Assembly (NCBI GenBank): GCA_964526225.1 | Contig: CAZGLL010000004.1 | Span: 6,257-70,256, forward strand | Source: DRYM01 sp964526225 | GTDB lineage: Archaea; Thermoproteota; Thermoprotei_A; EX4484-217-1 | DNA: 64,000 bases | Reading direction: 5' to 3' | Part shown: positions 9,555 through 17,976 of the stretch, in pieces | Layout of the letters: every line of letters starts with the position of its first letter | Position numbering within the stretch: position 1 is the first letter of the stretch | The notes under the pieces: model-generated | The model's input: the letters and a program-made list of their open reading frames with translations, nothing else | Database searches by the model: none | What the model was told of the DNA's origin: nothing | Program-made: the position numbers and the translations under genes

Positions 9555-10340
9555 CTACTGAATAATATTTTCTACTTCGAAATAGTCTAGATGTTTAACA
9601 TTAAAATTTTTAATACGGCTCTTACCTAGTGTAAATACCTTATTTACAGCTACTTTCGCAATGAGCTCCTTAGCTATTTGGAACTTCTTCTTCTTGGTCT
9701 CCCACGCTTTTATGTTATGTTTAAGCCAGGGTTTAGAGTATTTTCCAACGATTTCGCCAAAATCCATTGCTACTAAGAATATTTTTGATGCACTAAATTT
9801 TAACGCTAAAAATAGAGCTCTATCGCCATCAGTGAATCCGCCATAGTTTTCAACGCACCCTTCAGGTTCTAGCTGAGTAGTGTAAATACTGTAGGGAAAA
9901 AGTTTACCTAAATACTTCCTTAACGCTGAAATATTATCCCCATGAGCATGAATGACCATTACTGCCCCATTAAATGCTGCTTTAAATAACGCTTCGAAAT
10001 CTCCATCTAAGTCTGTAACTACAATGTCAGGATATATTCCGTAATCTATTAGAGCTTTTGTTGCGCCGTCAACGCTTACTATTGTTATTTTAGATTTTCT
10101 TTTAAAGAGTATTTCTCTTAAACCTTCAATATCGTCCTCTAGTGTTGGTGAAGCGCCGAAAATAAATATGTTTCTTCGATGGATTTTTTGAAAGATTTTT
10201 CTAAAATTGGTTCTTGTAAATGAACAATTTATTTTCGCTGCTACAAAGCTTCTCGCTCTTAGATCGTCTAACGTATTTACATTAATTATTCTTTTAACTA
10301 CTAAGTAGTAATCGAAAATAGCTTCTCTGTTTAAAAGCAT
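9555..10340 (-). CDS. mptE: 6-hydroxymethyl-7,8-dihydropterin pyrophosphokinase, MptE type
   Basis: The 261-residue protein is of the COG1634/DUF115 family, which activates 6-hydroxymethyl-dihydropterin with ATP. FGASPTLEDD near 80, IVSVDGATKAL near 105, PDIVVTDLDGD near 122, VIHAHGDN near 145 and ENYGGFTDGDRAL near 178 are the family's conserved blocks. It is the first gene of the leftward mptE / DHPS-like / mptG operon. It shares an 80-base divergent region, with one central TATA-like element, with trkH. Confidence 0.9.
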   Translation of the reverse strand: MLLNREAIFDYYLVVKRIINVNTLDDLRARSFVAAKINCSFTRTNFRKIFQKIHRRNIFIFGASPTLEDDIEGLREILFKRKSKITIVSVDGATKALIDYGIYPDIVVTDLDGDFEALFKAAFNGAVMVIHAHGDNISALRKYLGKLFPYSIYTTQLEPEGCVENYGGFTDGDRALFLALKFSASKIFLVAMDFGEIVGKYSKPWLKHNIKAWETKKKKFQIAKELIAKVAVNKVFTLGKSRIKNFNVKHLDYFEVENIIQ

Positions 10341-10376
10341 CTAGACACCCTTCAACCGAGAATACATCAGCTAAAC

Positions 10377-10384
10377 TATTTAAG
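10377..10384. promoter_or_regulatory. Single TATA-like element between mptE and trkH
   Basis: TATTTAAG (CTTAAATA on the other strand) lies in the middle of the 80-base divergent region. Counting 27 bases either way gives starts near 10353 for mptE and 10407 for trkH, both shortly before the start codons. Whether one element serves both directions is an inference. Confidence 0.4.
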
Positions 10385-10420
10385 AGGTTTTATAGAATTA
10401 CCCTAAAAGGGCAAGCATCC

Positions 10421-11863
10421 TTGAATAAAAGCTTAGTGATATTAGGAGCCTTAGGTAGAATAGTGCTTGCCCTAGGGATGTTGCTTTTAGTACCTATACC
10501 TATCGCTATGGTTTACGGCGAGTATACGTTAATAAAATACTTTCTATATCCCTCATCTATATCCCTCCTAATAGGTTTAGTTCTTACATTAGCAATTTCC
10601 TTGTCATTTAGGGATGTAGGGCTTTTTGAAGCAATGGCTATTTCTGCTTTAGGATGGATTATCGCTTCGATAATAGGTTCTATACCTTACATTTACATTT
10701 TAAAAATGAGTCCTGTTGATGCGTTTTTCGAAACAATGTCAGGATTTACAACTACAGGTATGACTTTAATCAAAATTATTGAGGGTAAACCATACTCTAT
10801 TCTTTTCTGGAGAGCTTTTACCCAATGGATTGGTGGTGTGGGAATAATCCTCTTTTTTATAGTAATGTTCGCTGGTGGAGGTGCTCCAGGTCTCAGAAGA
10901 CTATATATGGCTGAAGCAAGAGAGGAAAAGCTAACCGTTTCTACATGGCACACTGTTAAGTATATTTGGATAATATATTTCGCATATTCAGCACTATGTA
11001 CGATAGCTCTATGGCTTGCCGGTATGAATCCTTACGAAGCAATTACGCATACGTTTACGGTTCTTTCAACGGGAGGGTTCTCTACAAGAACTGCAAGTAT
11101 AGCTGCTTTCAATAGCTTAACTATAGAGATAGTACTAATAGTTTTCATGATTATTGGGGGCATAAGCTTTTTAGCTCACTACACTTTGTTCACAAAGGGC
11201 TTGAGAAACTTTCTAAGACATTATGAAGTTAAGGCCATATTTTTAATAATAGGTTTATCTACTGCAGTAGTAACCTACGATTTAGTAATTCATGGAGTAG
11301 ATGTTTTTAGAGCGTTAAGGGAATCCCTATTTCAAGTAGTTTCGATAATGACAACAACAGGATATACGACAATAGACATAAACGCTCTACCTCCATTATC
11401 TAAAGCAGTAATAACCATTCTAATGTTCATAGGCGGCGGTGCCGGTTCAACAGCAGGGGCAATTAAGGTAGCTAGGATAGTTATTGCTCTTAAAGCTGTT
11501 AGTTACGAATTAAACAAACTATTACTACCAAGAGGCTCCGAGAAGCCCCTTAGAATAGGTTTTAGAGTTTTACAAGAAGAAGACGCCTTAAGAATAACGT
11601 CATTCATAATAGCCTACTTAGTCTTTTATGTTGCAGGAGTTCTGATACTTACTTTTAGAGGGATAGATGTTTTCTCAGCTATGTCGGCAGTAGCTTCAGC
11701 TCAAGGTAATGTTGGTCCGGCATTCATCTCCCTATTTGACCTCGACGACGTTTCTAAACTGGTTTTAGCTTTAGAAATGTGGGTTGGTAGATTAGAAGTA
11801 CTCCCGGTCCTAGCGCTTTTAAACTTTAAAGCTTGGAGAAGTGTTTTAGGGGGAACTAGCTAA
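10421..11863 (+). CDS. trkH: TrkH-family potassium uptake protein
   Basis: The 480-residue polytopic membrane protein has the repeated membrane-pore-membrane plan of TrkH. Selectivity-loop segments are visible at SGFTTTGMT near 107, LSTGGFSTR near 217, TTTGYTT near 310 and SAQGNVGPAF near 425; the IGGGAGSTAGAIK block near 342 precedes the last pore. WIGGVGII near 138 is typical. It starts with TTG at 10421. No TrkA (NAD-binding) partner gene is in the window, so the gating subunit must be elsewhere. Confidence 0.93.
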   Translation: MNKSLVILGALGRIVLALGMLLLVPIPIAMVYGEYTLIKYFLYPSSISLLIGLVLTLAISLSFRDVGLFEAMAISALGWIIASIIGSIPYIYILKMSPVDAFFETMSGFTTTGMTLIKIIEGKPYSILFWRAFTQWIGGVGIILFFIVMFAGGGAPGLRRLYMAEAREEKLTVSTWHTVKYIWIIYFAYSALCTIALWLAGMNPYEAITHTFTVLSTGGFSTRTASIAAFNSLTIEIVLIVFMIIGGISFLAHYTLFTKGLRNFLRHYEVKAIFLIIGLSTAVVTYDLVIHGVDVFRALRESLFQVVSIMTTTGYTTIDINALPPLSKAVITILMFIGGGAGSTAGAIKVARIVIALKAVSYELNKLLLPRGSEKPLRIGFRVLQEEDALRITSFIIAYLVFYVAGVLILTFRGIDVFSAMSAVASAQGNVGPAFISLFDLDDVSKLVLALEMWVGRLEVLPVLALLNFKAWRSVLGGTS

Positions 11864-11871
11864 ACTATAGT

Positions 11872-13041
11872 GTGAAAGCGGAAATGGAAGGAATAGCTGA
11901 TCTACCACTACATGAAGGACACGTACCTCTATGGCTACTTAGGCTTATGAGAAAACTAGCTAAGGCTATAGTTGAAATATTCATTTTAGAGTATGGTCCG
12001 GACAGACTTGTTGAAAGGCTGGCTGATCCATTATGGTTCCAAGCTTTCAATAATGTAATAGGTATGGACTGGGATAGTAGTGGATCAACAACAGTTACCT
12101 TAGCCATGCTTAGATCTGTTCTTAACAATGGAGAATATGGTGTTTTAGTTTTAGGAGGTAAAGGCTCTAAAGCTAAGTCGGTGCCTGAAGAAATAAACTA
12201 TGCTGTAGAGAAGCTTAGCTTACCTAGTAGGCTAAGCGACAAGCTTAAGAAAGCCTCTAGATTAGTTGCTAAGGTTGATTCTGCTCTTGTTCAAGACGGC
12301 TACTCAATATATATTCATTCCCTCATAGTTTCTGAGAATGCTAAGTGGGCCATTGTACAGCAGGGAATGAATGTAAACTTGAAAATGGCGAGAAGATATC
12401 ATTGGCTTTCAGATAATTTAGAAAGCTATGTTAGAGAACCGCATAGCGGAATTCTCACGTTGAATATGGAAAAAGCTGTGCTAAACCTTGTGGATAGGAA
12501 TGTTGAAGGTGCTCGAAAAACCATTGTTGATTTAGCTAAGGAAAGCCCGTCAGCAATAGTTAACATGTATAGGGATGCATTAAATGCGTTAAGAAAACAA
12601 ACCACACTTTACCCGGAAGCCTCAATAGTACGCGTAGATCCCGTTAAGAAACAGATATACTATGCTCCAATAACTTCAATAAACACTTTAGCTGAAAGAA
12701 TAGCAAGAATTAAGGAGGTTTCACCTAGAAACCTAGAAGAGCTCTTATTAGTAAGAGGAGTTGGTGCTTCAACCATTAAAGCTCTCGCATTAATCTCAGA
12801 TCTAATATTCAATGAACCACCCTCATATCGTGATCCAGCCAACTACATTTACGATCCATTTAGATACACTTTCGCCGTTGGGGGAAAGGATGGAGTACCG
12901 TACCCGGTAAATAGGAAGGTTATGGAGGAAACCATTGTTACACTTGAAAACATAATTAAGGAGGCAAAAATCAGTCCTAAAGATAAAAGAAGAGCTTTAA
13001 ATAGACTAAAATCGTTGAGGGCAATGGTTCATGAAAAATGA
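11872..13041 (+). CDS. DUF763 family protein
   Basis: The 389-residue protein opens with GIADLPLHEGHVPLWL and WFQAFNNVIGMDWDSSG, hallmark blocks of DUF763, a family of unknown role in archaea and thermophilic bacteria. Residues about 290-310 (LLVRGVGASTIKALALIS) form a helix-hairpin-helix, which suggests nucleic-acid binding. The family often has this motif near its C-terminus. It begins with GTG 8 bases after trkH; an ATG four codons later is possible. It overlaps the DUF447 gene by 11 bases. Confidence 0.85.
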   Translation: MKAEMEGIADLPLHEGHVPLWLLRLMRKLAKAIVEIFILEYGPDRLVERLADPLWFQAFNNVIGMDWDSSGSTTVTLAMLRSVLNNGEYGVLVLGGKGSKAKSVPEEINYAVEKLSLPSRLSDKLKKASRLVAKVDSALVQDGYSIYIHSLIVSENAKWAIVQQGMNVNLKMARRYHWLSDNLESYVREPHSGILTLNMEKAVLNLVDRNVEGARKTIVDLAKESPSAIVNMYRDALNALRKQTTLYPEASIVRVDPVKKQIYYAPITSINTLAERIARIKEVSPRNLEELLLVRGVGASTIKALALISDLIFNEPPSYRDPANYIYDPFRYTFAVGGKDGVPYPVNRKVMEETIVTLENIIKEAKISPKDKRRALNRLKSLRAMVHEK

Positions 13042-13684
13042 TATTTTTAGAACCCTTTTAGATCTAGGCTTCTCCGAAGACACTTTCTCAGAGGTAATTG
13101 CTGTAACAAGGTTTGAAAATATGTGGAACTGTTCCCCACTTGGTGTAAAACTTAATTCAGAGAACAAAACATTGCACTTCTATGTTTATGAAGGAGCAAG
13201 AATACTTAGCTTCCTTAGTAAACGAAACCTATTTACGCTAAATGTTGTTAACGAGTATTCGGCTTTTTTAAATTGCATTTTCAAAAGAAATATTGAAAAT
13301 GAAATACGAAAAATAACCAATACATTGGGATATTTGAGAATAGCTGATGCTTATATTGTATGTGAAAATAGCTTACCTATAAAGGTTAGTAAAGATAAGT
13401 ACTTGGTCAATGCGTTTGCTAAAGAAATAGTTATTCTTAGAAACAAGCCTAGAGCATTTAATAGGGTATTGCCAGCAGTAATCGAAGCATTAATATGCTA
13501 CACAAAGATTAAACCTTATAGTAAAGTGTATGGTTTCTCATCAGTATTGGAGCTTCTGGAAAGAATAAGGTACTGTAAAGATATAGTGGATCATGCGACA
13601 TCGAATTCTGAAGCTAAAAGAGCGATTGATTTCATTTATGAGGAAGCAGTTAAGCTTGCAAATAACCTAAGGGAGGATAGATAA
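13031..13684 (+). CDS. DUF447 family (split-barrel flavin-binding-like) protein
   Basis: The 217-residue protein begins with an EVIAVTRFENMWNCSPLGVKL block that resembles the split-barrel flavin-binding start of DUF447 (COG2457). It overlaps the DUF763 gene and is 3 bases before the CitG-like gene, so the three are one operon. DUF447 and CitG-like genes occur together in many H4MPT-using organisms as I recall it, which would tie this pair to C1-carrier metabolism; this could not be checked here. No catalytic residue can be named. Confidence 0.65.
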   Translation: MKNDIFRTLLDLGFSEDTFSEVIAVTRFENMWNCSPLGVKLNSENKTLHFYVYEGARILSFLSKRNLFTLNVVNEYSAFLNCIFKRNIENEIRKITNTLGYLRIADAYIVCENSLPIKVSKDKYLVNAFAKEIVILRNKPRAFNRVLPAVIEALICYTKIKPYSKVYGFSSVLELLERIRYCKDIVDHATSNSEAKRAIDFIYEEAVKLANNLREDR

Positions 13685-13687
13685 TAC

Positions 13688-14635
13688 ATGTACATGAGCA
13701 CCATAGAGCGGCTATTAACATCTTCAGTAGCCGCTCTAATACTTGAAGTTGTAGCTACACCTAAACCTGGGAACGTACATAGGTACCATAGTTATGAAGA
13801 TATGGGATTAGAGCATTTCATAGTTTCATCTTCGGCATCAATATGGTGTTTTCGCAAGCTCCTAATAGCCACATTAAATAGTGGCTTACGTAGGGAAACT
13901 TATGTTCCAGGTATTGGTGAAACAATACTGTGTTGTGTGAGGAACTCTAAAAAGTGGCATAGAGGAGGAAATGTAAACCTAGGTACTTCAACAATACTTT
14001 CAATATTATTACCCTCAATACTACTTACTGAAATAATTCATAACAAAGTGATCATGGAGGACCTTTCATTTACAGCTAAAAGTGTTGTTAAAAACACCAC
14101 TGTTGATGATGCTGTAAAATACTATGAAGCAATAAGAACTGCTTCTCCAAGATATTTAGGTAGAGTAAATAATGCTCCAATACCTGACGTTTACGATGAA
14201 AATTTTGAACATAAAATAAGAAGTAATAAAGTCACATTATACGATGTTTTAAAGTATGCATCATCCGAAGATATAGTTTCTAGAACTTGCGTTAACGGGC
14301 TAAAGGAAATCATCGAAGGCTATAACTATTTAAAAACGTTCTTCAGAAGGTATGGTGATATAAATAATGCAATAGTTCTTACCTATCTTAAACTTCTAAG
14401 TAAGTATGATGATTTCATAGTTTTAAGAAAGCATGGAAGAAAAGTAAGCTCATATGTGAAGAATAGAGCTTCCGAAATCGTTAAGTTAATAGAGGAGGAC
14501 TTCGATAGAGGCTTTAGTGCACTTAAACGGTTCGATAATGAACTTTTCATTAGAAAAATTAATCCGGGAAGCATCGCTGATATAACAGCGGTATCAATAA
14601 CTTTGGCATTATTCATGAATGAAGTAAAGGTGTAA
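13688..14635 (+). CDS. Triphosphoribosyl-dephospho-CoA synthase family (CitG/MdcB-like)
   Basis: The 315-residue protein has the CitG-fold signature EVVATPKPGNVHRY near 19-32 and GGNVNLGTSTILSILLP near 97-113. True CitG makes the prosthetic-group precursor of citrate or malonate lyase, but no lyase gene is nearby. The archaeal members are of uncertain function, and a role in a pterin or other cofactor is more likely in this setting. The ATG at 13688 is 3 bases after the DUF447 stop; a second ATG is two codons later. Confidence 0.75.
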   Translation: MYMSTIERLLTSSVAALILEVVATPKPGNVHRYHSYEDMGLEHFIVSSSASIWCFRKLLIATLNSGLRRETYVPGIGETILCCVRNSKKWHRGGNVNLGTSTILSILLPSILLTEIIHNKVIMEDLSFTAKSVVKNTTVDDAVKYYEAIRTASPRYLGRVNNAPIPDVYDENFEHKIRSNKVTLYDVLKYASSEDIVSRTCVNGLKEIIEGYNYLKTFFRRYGDINNAIVLTYLKLLSKYDDFIVLRKHGRKVSSYVKNRASEIVKLIEEDFDRGFSALKRFDNELFIRKINPGSIADITAVSITLALFMNEVKV

Positions 14636-14652
14636 GGTGGGGTTTAGATTAA

Positions 14653-15735
14653 TTGAATATTAGAGCTATAACGTTAATGGTAGGAGAGATATATGGAAAA
14701 GATATTCATGAAGCAGAAAGCATAGTGGAAAACGTTGTTTCGAAATTTATAGTGCTATTGGATGAGTTAAAGAAAAAATTTAAAGTATGGACAATAAGGC
14801 TTTCTTTACCATATGTAAACCCCAATATAAAGGATGTTGAAAAGTACGCTAGCGTATTTGAGAATATTGCGGAAAAGTATTCAATAGATTTTGTTTCATC
14901 ACTTCACTTTAGATCAAATGATAGTAGAATATGGAGCATACCAGGTGCTTTACTTAATAATGAGAAAACCTTTGGAAGCATTGTATTGAAAGGATACGAT
15001 GATTTATTACCTATTGCTAAAATATTTGAAAACCTTAACGAAGATAATGGATATAAATTAGTGGCTATTTGGGGAGAAACGTTAACACCATACTTTCCAG
15101 CGTCAAGAGCTCCAATAGGTTCAAACGGGATAACATATACACCATTTATTGTTGAAGAATATTTAGCATTTAAAGATGTTGAACATGCTGAAGAAAAAAT
15201 TGCCACTAAACTCTTCCAAGTAAACTCCCAAATTGAAAATTTAGCGGAAAAATACAGTCTTAAATTCTTTGGTGTAGACGTTTCACCCAGTCCATGGATG
15301 GATATAAGTGTTGCTAAAGTTATAGAACGTCTTGGAGGAGTACGTTTTGGAGAATACGGAACTCTATATGGGGTGTGGTTGTTAAGCAAGTCTATCAGCA
15401 ATATTACGTTAAAATTACAGAGTAAAACAACAGGTTTCAATGAGATAATGCTTCCGGTTGCTGAAGATAATGTGTTAAAGGAGAGAGCTATTGAGGGAAC
15501 ATATAGTGTAAAAGATTTAGTTCAATACTCTTTCGCATGCGTTTATGGTTTGGACATGGTTCCTATAGCTAAACCTGTAGGATACCGAAAAATAATGAGA
15601 ATACTTTACGATTTAAAAGTTGCAAGCGAAGTTAAAAAGAAACCTGTAGGTTTTAGAATAATCCCAGTAAACGCAGAACCTGGCTCAATTATTGACCTTG
15701 GATTTTTCGGCCATACTCCAGTGTTCAAACTTTAG
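14653..15735 (+). CDS. DUF711 family (UPF0210) protein
   Basis: The 360-residue protein carries DUF711 blocks: FFGVDVSPSPWMDISVAKVIERLG near 210, TTGFNEIMLPVAEDNVL near 265 and a glycine-rich C-terminus (IDLGFFGHTPVF). It lies 17 bases after the CitG-like gene and starts with TTG. The family is a glycyl-radical-fold-like or metal-independent group of unknown reaction; no function is claimed. It is the last gene of a run of four uncharacterised conserved genes (DUF763, DUF447, CitG-like, DUF711). Confidence 0.75.
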   Translation: MNIRAITLMVGEIYGKDIHEAESIVENVVSKFIVLLDELKKKFKVWTIRLSLPYVNPNIKDVEKYASVFENIAEKYSIDFVSSLHFRSNDSRIWSIPGALLNNEKTFGSIVLKGYDDLLPIAKIFENLNEDNGYKLVAIWGETLTPYFPASRAPIGSNGITYTPFIVEEYLAFKDVEHAEEKIATKLFQVNSQIENLAEKYSLKFFGVDVSPSPWMDISVAKVIERLGGVRFGEYGTLYGVWLLSKSISNITLKLQSKTTGFNEIMLPVAEDNVLKERAIEGTYSVKDLVQYSFACVYGLDMVPIAKPVGYRKIMRILYDLKVASEVKKKPVGFRIIPVNAEPGSIIDLGFFGHTPVFKL

Positions 15736-15784
15736 CATTGAATGATAATCTTTAATTAATAAAAGTCGTAGTTATTGTTTCTAG

Positions 15785-16942
15785 GTGAAGTTTTTGACAA
15801 AACTGCTTCAACTCTACCCTAAATACGGTATAAGAATTGTTAAAGGCTATATGCAATACGTTTGGGATGATAAGGGAAATAAGTACATAGACCTTCATAC
15901 GGGATATGGAACAGCATTTCTAGGTCATTCAAACCCAAAAATAGTGGAAAGAATTTATCGGCAAATGAAAGAAATTATGGTTGCTTCATACTCCTTCGAC
16001 GTTAACTCAAGAGATGAAAGCATTAAAGCTCTCTCTAAAATTCTCCCTAAAAAACTAGAATACGTTTTCTTCCAAAATAGTGGAACTGAAGCTGTTGAAG
16101 CTGCATTGAAATTTTCTAGGAAACATACTAAAAGGAAAAAGTTCATAGCCTTCACAAACTCCTTCCACGGAAGAACTATGGGCTCTCTTTCATTAACGTG
16201 GAATCCTAAATATAGGAAACCCTTCTTTGCCGAATCAGAGGATGTTGTTTTTCTTAGGTTTAATTGTGTTTTTGATGTTGAGAGGTTTGTTGATGAGGGG
16301 GTGGCTGCTGTTGTTGTTGAGGTTGTTCAGGGTGAAGGGGGATTAAACGTTGCCACACCCGAATTCCTAAAGGCAATAAGGGAAAAATGCGGCGAAGTAG
16401 GCTGCGTAACAATATTCGACGAAGTACAAACAGGATTCGGAAGAACAGGAAAAACATGGGCACACCAACACTACAACATAGAACCGGACATTCTAGTTGC
16501 TGGTAAGGCTATTGGCGGAGGCTTTCCTGTAAGTTTAGTAGTTACTTCTAGTGAAATTGGAGAATCTTTGGAGTTAGGGGAACATGGAACAACCTATGGT
16601 GGTAATCCTGTTGCGTGCGCAGCTGTTTCAGCGTCAATAGATGTTTTATTAGAAGATGATGTTGCAGATAAGGCTCGTGCAGCTGGTGAGTACTTCAGAA
16701 AGAAACTTAGTGAGATAGTTTCAAGAGAAAAACTGAAAGGTTTAGGATTAATGATTGGAATAGATATTGGCGAGAACCCTGAGTTCGCGATTAAATCATT
16801 ACTTAATGAGAAAATAATTTCGTTAAAAGCAGGAGAAACAGTGCTAAGATTTCTACCTCCCTACATGATAACCAAGGAGGATATAGAGCATATAGTTGAG
16901 GCATTAAATAAGGTGTTGAGGAAGGAAAGCTATTCATCATAG
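15785..16942 (+). CDS. Class III aminotransferase, ArgD/LysJ-like
   Basis: The 385-residue PLP enzyme looks like acetylornithine / LysW-aminoadipate-semialdehyde aminotransferase. It has NSGTEAVEAALKFSRKHT near 97-114, SFHGRTMGSLS near 126, VQGEGG near 180, FDEVQTGFGRTG near 212 and the PLP lysine in DILVAGKAIGGGFP near 240. argF and a LysX/ArgX-like ligase are in the same window, so a role in arginine or lysine synthesis on a carrier protein is likely. The start is GTG at 15785. Codon use changes abruptly around 16340 (see findings). Confidence 0.85.
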   Translation: MKFLTKLLQLYPKYGIRIVKGYMQYVWDDKGNKYIDLHTGYGTAFLGHSNPKIVERIYRQMKEIMVASYSFDVNSRDESIKALSKILPKKLEYVFFQNSGTEAVEAALKFSRKHTKRKKFIAFTNSFHGRTMGSLSLTWNPKYRKPFFAESEDVVFLRFNCVFDVERFVDEGVAAVVVEVVQGEGGLNVATPEFLKAIREKCGEVGCVTIFDEVQTGFGRTGKTWAHQHYNIEPDILVAGKAIGGGFPVSLVVTSSEIGESLELGEHGTTYGGNPVACAAVSASIDVLLEDDVADKARAAGEYFRKKLSEIVSREKLKGLGLMIGIDIGENPEFAIKSLLNEKIISLKAGETVLRFLPPYMITKEDIEHIVEALNKVLRKESYSS

Positions 16943-17640
16943 AGCGTTTTTAAGGGTACATTAACATCGCTTAGTTGAATCTTTAATACATGTCTTGTTG
17001 ATTTTGGCGGAAACCTTTTACCCTCTCTAACAACTCTTAGAACTTCGGATTTAGGTATAGGCGGGGGAATTATAGCTACAAATGGATTCTTAGTATAAGT
17101 CTCCACTTCAGTATCGGGTATAATACTTACCTCGCACCCTAATGCTTTAACGAATTTATCAAGGAAATGTATTGTCCAGTATAGTTTGTAAATGTTTGAA
17201 AATGATAAGTCAATAACATCACCATCACTATTTAGGATTTTCACAATAAATTCCTCATTGCCATGTTCACCATCAGATGTTTTCATGAGTTTAACTAAGC
17301 TCTTTACGAAAAACCCTATATCGCAAAATCCTTCATAAATATGTGCCCATGAGCGAATTTCAGCTAATTCATAACTAATAAGCAACGCTGGAATCTTCTT
17401 AAAACCAAGTTTTCTAGCTAAAGTAACTCTGTGTGTACCATCAAGAACGGTTAGTGTTGTTTTTTCGACTATTATAGGTCTTTTAATGACGCCGTCATTT
17501 AGAATTTCTTTTTCAAGCTCCTCTAAATGTTTAGCAATATGATGTTCATGAAGCTTTAGAGAGTCAACACTAACTAAGGCGTATCTGAAAGCTTTACGCT
17601 GTTTGGCGATTGCATTTTTAGAGACCACAAGAAACACCAC
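16930..17640 (-). CDS. ParB-like free serine kinase (SerK-like)
   Basis: The 236-residue protein has the ParB/Sulfiredoxin fold. Its LHEHHIAKHLEEL block (Glu32) and TVLDGTHR (66-71) match the positions that bind and act on serine in the ADP-dependent serine kinase of Thermococcus (there PHE and DGHHR), and the end, KRFPPKSTRHVLKI with VNVPLKTLYDE, matches the C-terminus of that enzyme as I remember it. It would make O-phosphoserine from free serine, for cysteine synthesis. It is convergent with, and overlaps by 13 bases, the aminotransferase gene. Confidence 0.72.
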   Translation of the reverse strand: MVFLVVSKNAIAKQRKAFRYALVSVDSLKLHEHHIAKHLEELEKEILNDGVIKRPIIVEKTTLTVLDGTHRVTLARKLGFKKIPALLISYELAEIRSWAHIYEGFCDIGFFVKSLVKLMKTSDGEHGNEEFIVKILNSDGDVIDLSFSNIYKLYWTIHFLDKFVKALGCEVSIIPDTEVETYTKNPFVAIIPPPIPKSEVLRVVREGKRFPPKSTRHVLKIQLSDVNVPLKTLYDE

Positions 17641-17976
17641 ATATGAGTGATTAGCGATTATAGAATAGGCTTAATTGAGCAAGCCAGTGTTTAGAAAACT
17701 ACCCTACCAACAACACCAGCTACAGAAGAAGCCCCCTAAGAAAACATTCTTGCTAAACATCCCTGTATAGGGGGCTTCTTTCACTATAGAGCACCTAATA
17801 TCATATCGTAACCTTAATGTATTTAAGAATTTTCTTTGTTGTTATTTTAAATATCCTCTTTATTTAAGAGGAAAGTGTTTAACGTTATTACTCTAATTTA
17901 CGAAAGCTATATTATCCCCCTAGGAAACCACTTCTTTAATGGTGTGCTCTCCACCTCTTTTAGCTCGATGAGCCCC
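17641..17976. other. 336-base intergenic region with a hairpin
   Basis: No gene is seen. It holds one 13-bp hairpin (17726-17780), an AT-rich stretch with TATA-like sequence at 17818-17870, and C-rich ends. It separates the end of the thiW operon from the start of the serine kinase-like gene, both on the minus strand, so it should contain the terminator of the first and the promoter of the second. Confidence 0.6.
17726..17780. repeat. 13-bp inverted repeat, hairpin with 29-base loop
   Basis: AAGAAGCCCCCTA at 17726-17738 pairs perfectly with 17768-17780. On the minus strand it follows the thiW/P-loop operon by about 200 bases and precedes the SerK-like gene by about 90. It could be a terminator, a 5' leader hairpin of the kinase gene, or a protein-binding site. 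No long U-tract follows it on either strand, which weakens the terminator reading. Confidence 0.7.

Noticed and set aside
9661..9846. Plus-strand frame over mptE, and other frames opposite large genes
   Set aside because: Products are hydrophobic or Ser-rich shadows with no family match, lying inside genes with clear motifs on the other strand.
16260..16463. Minus-strand frame with runs of Gln and Pro
   Set aside because: It is the shadow of the G/T-rich and A/C-rich stretch in the aminotransferase gene; the low-complexity product follows from that composition.
16930..17640. Chromosome-partition ParB / nuclease
   Set aside because: No DNA-binding helix-turn-helix is visible, and the C-terminal block matches a serine kinase.
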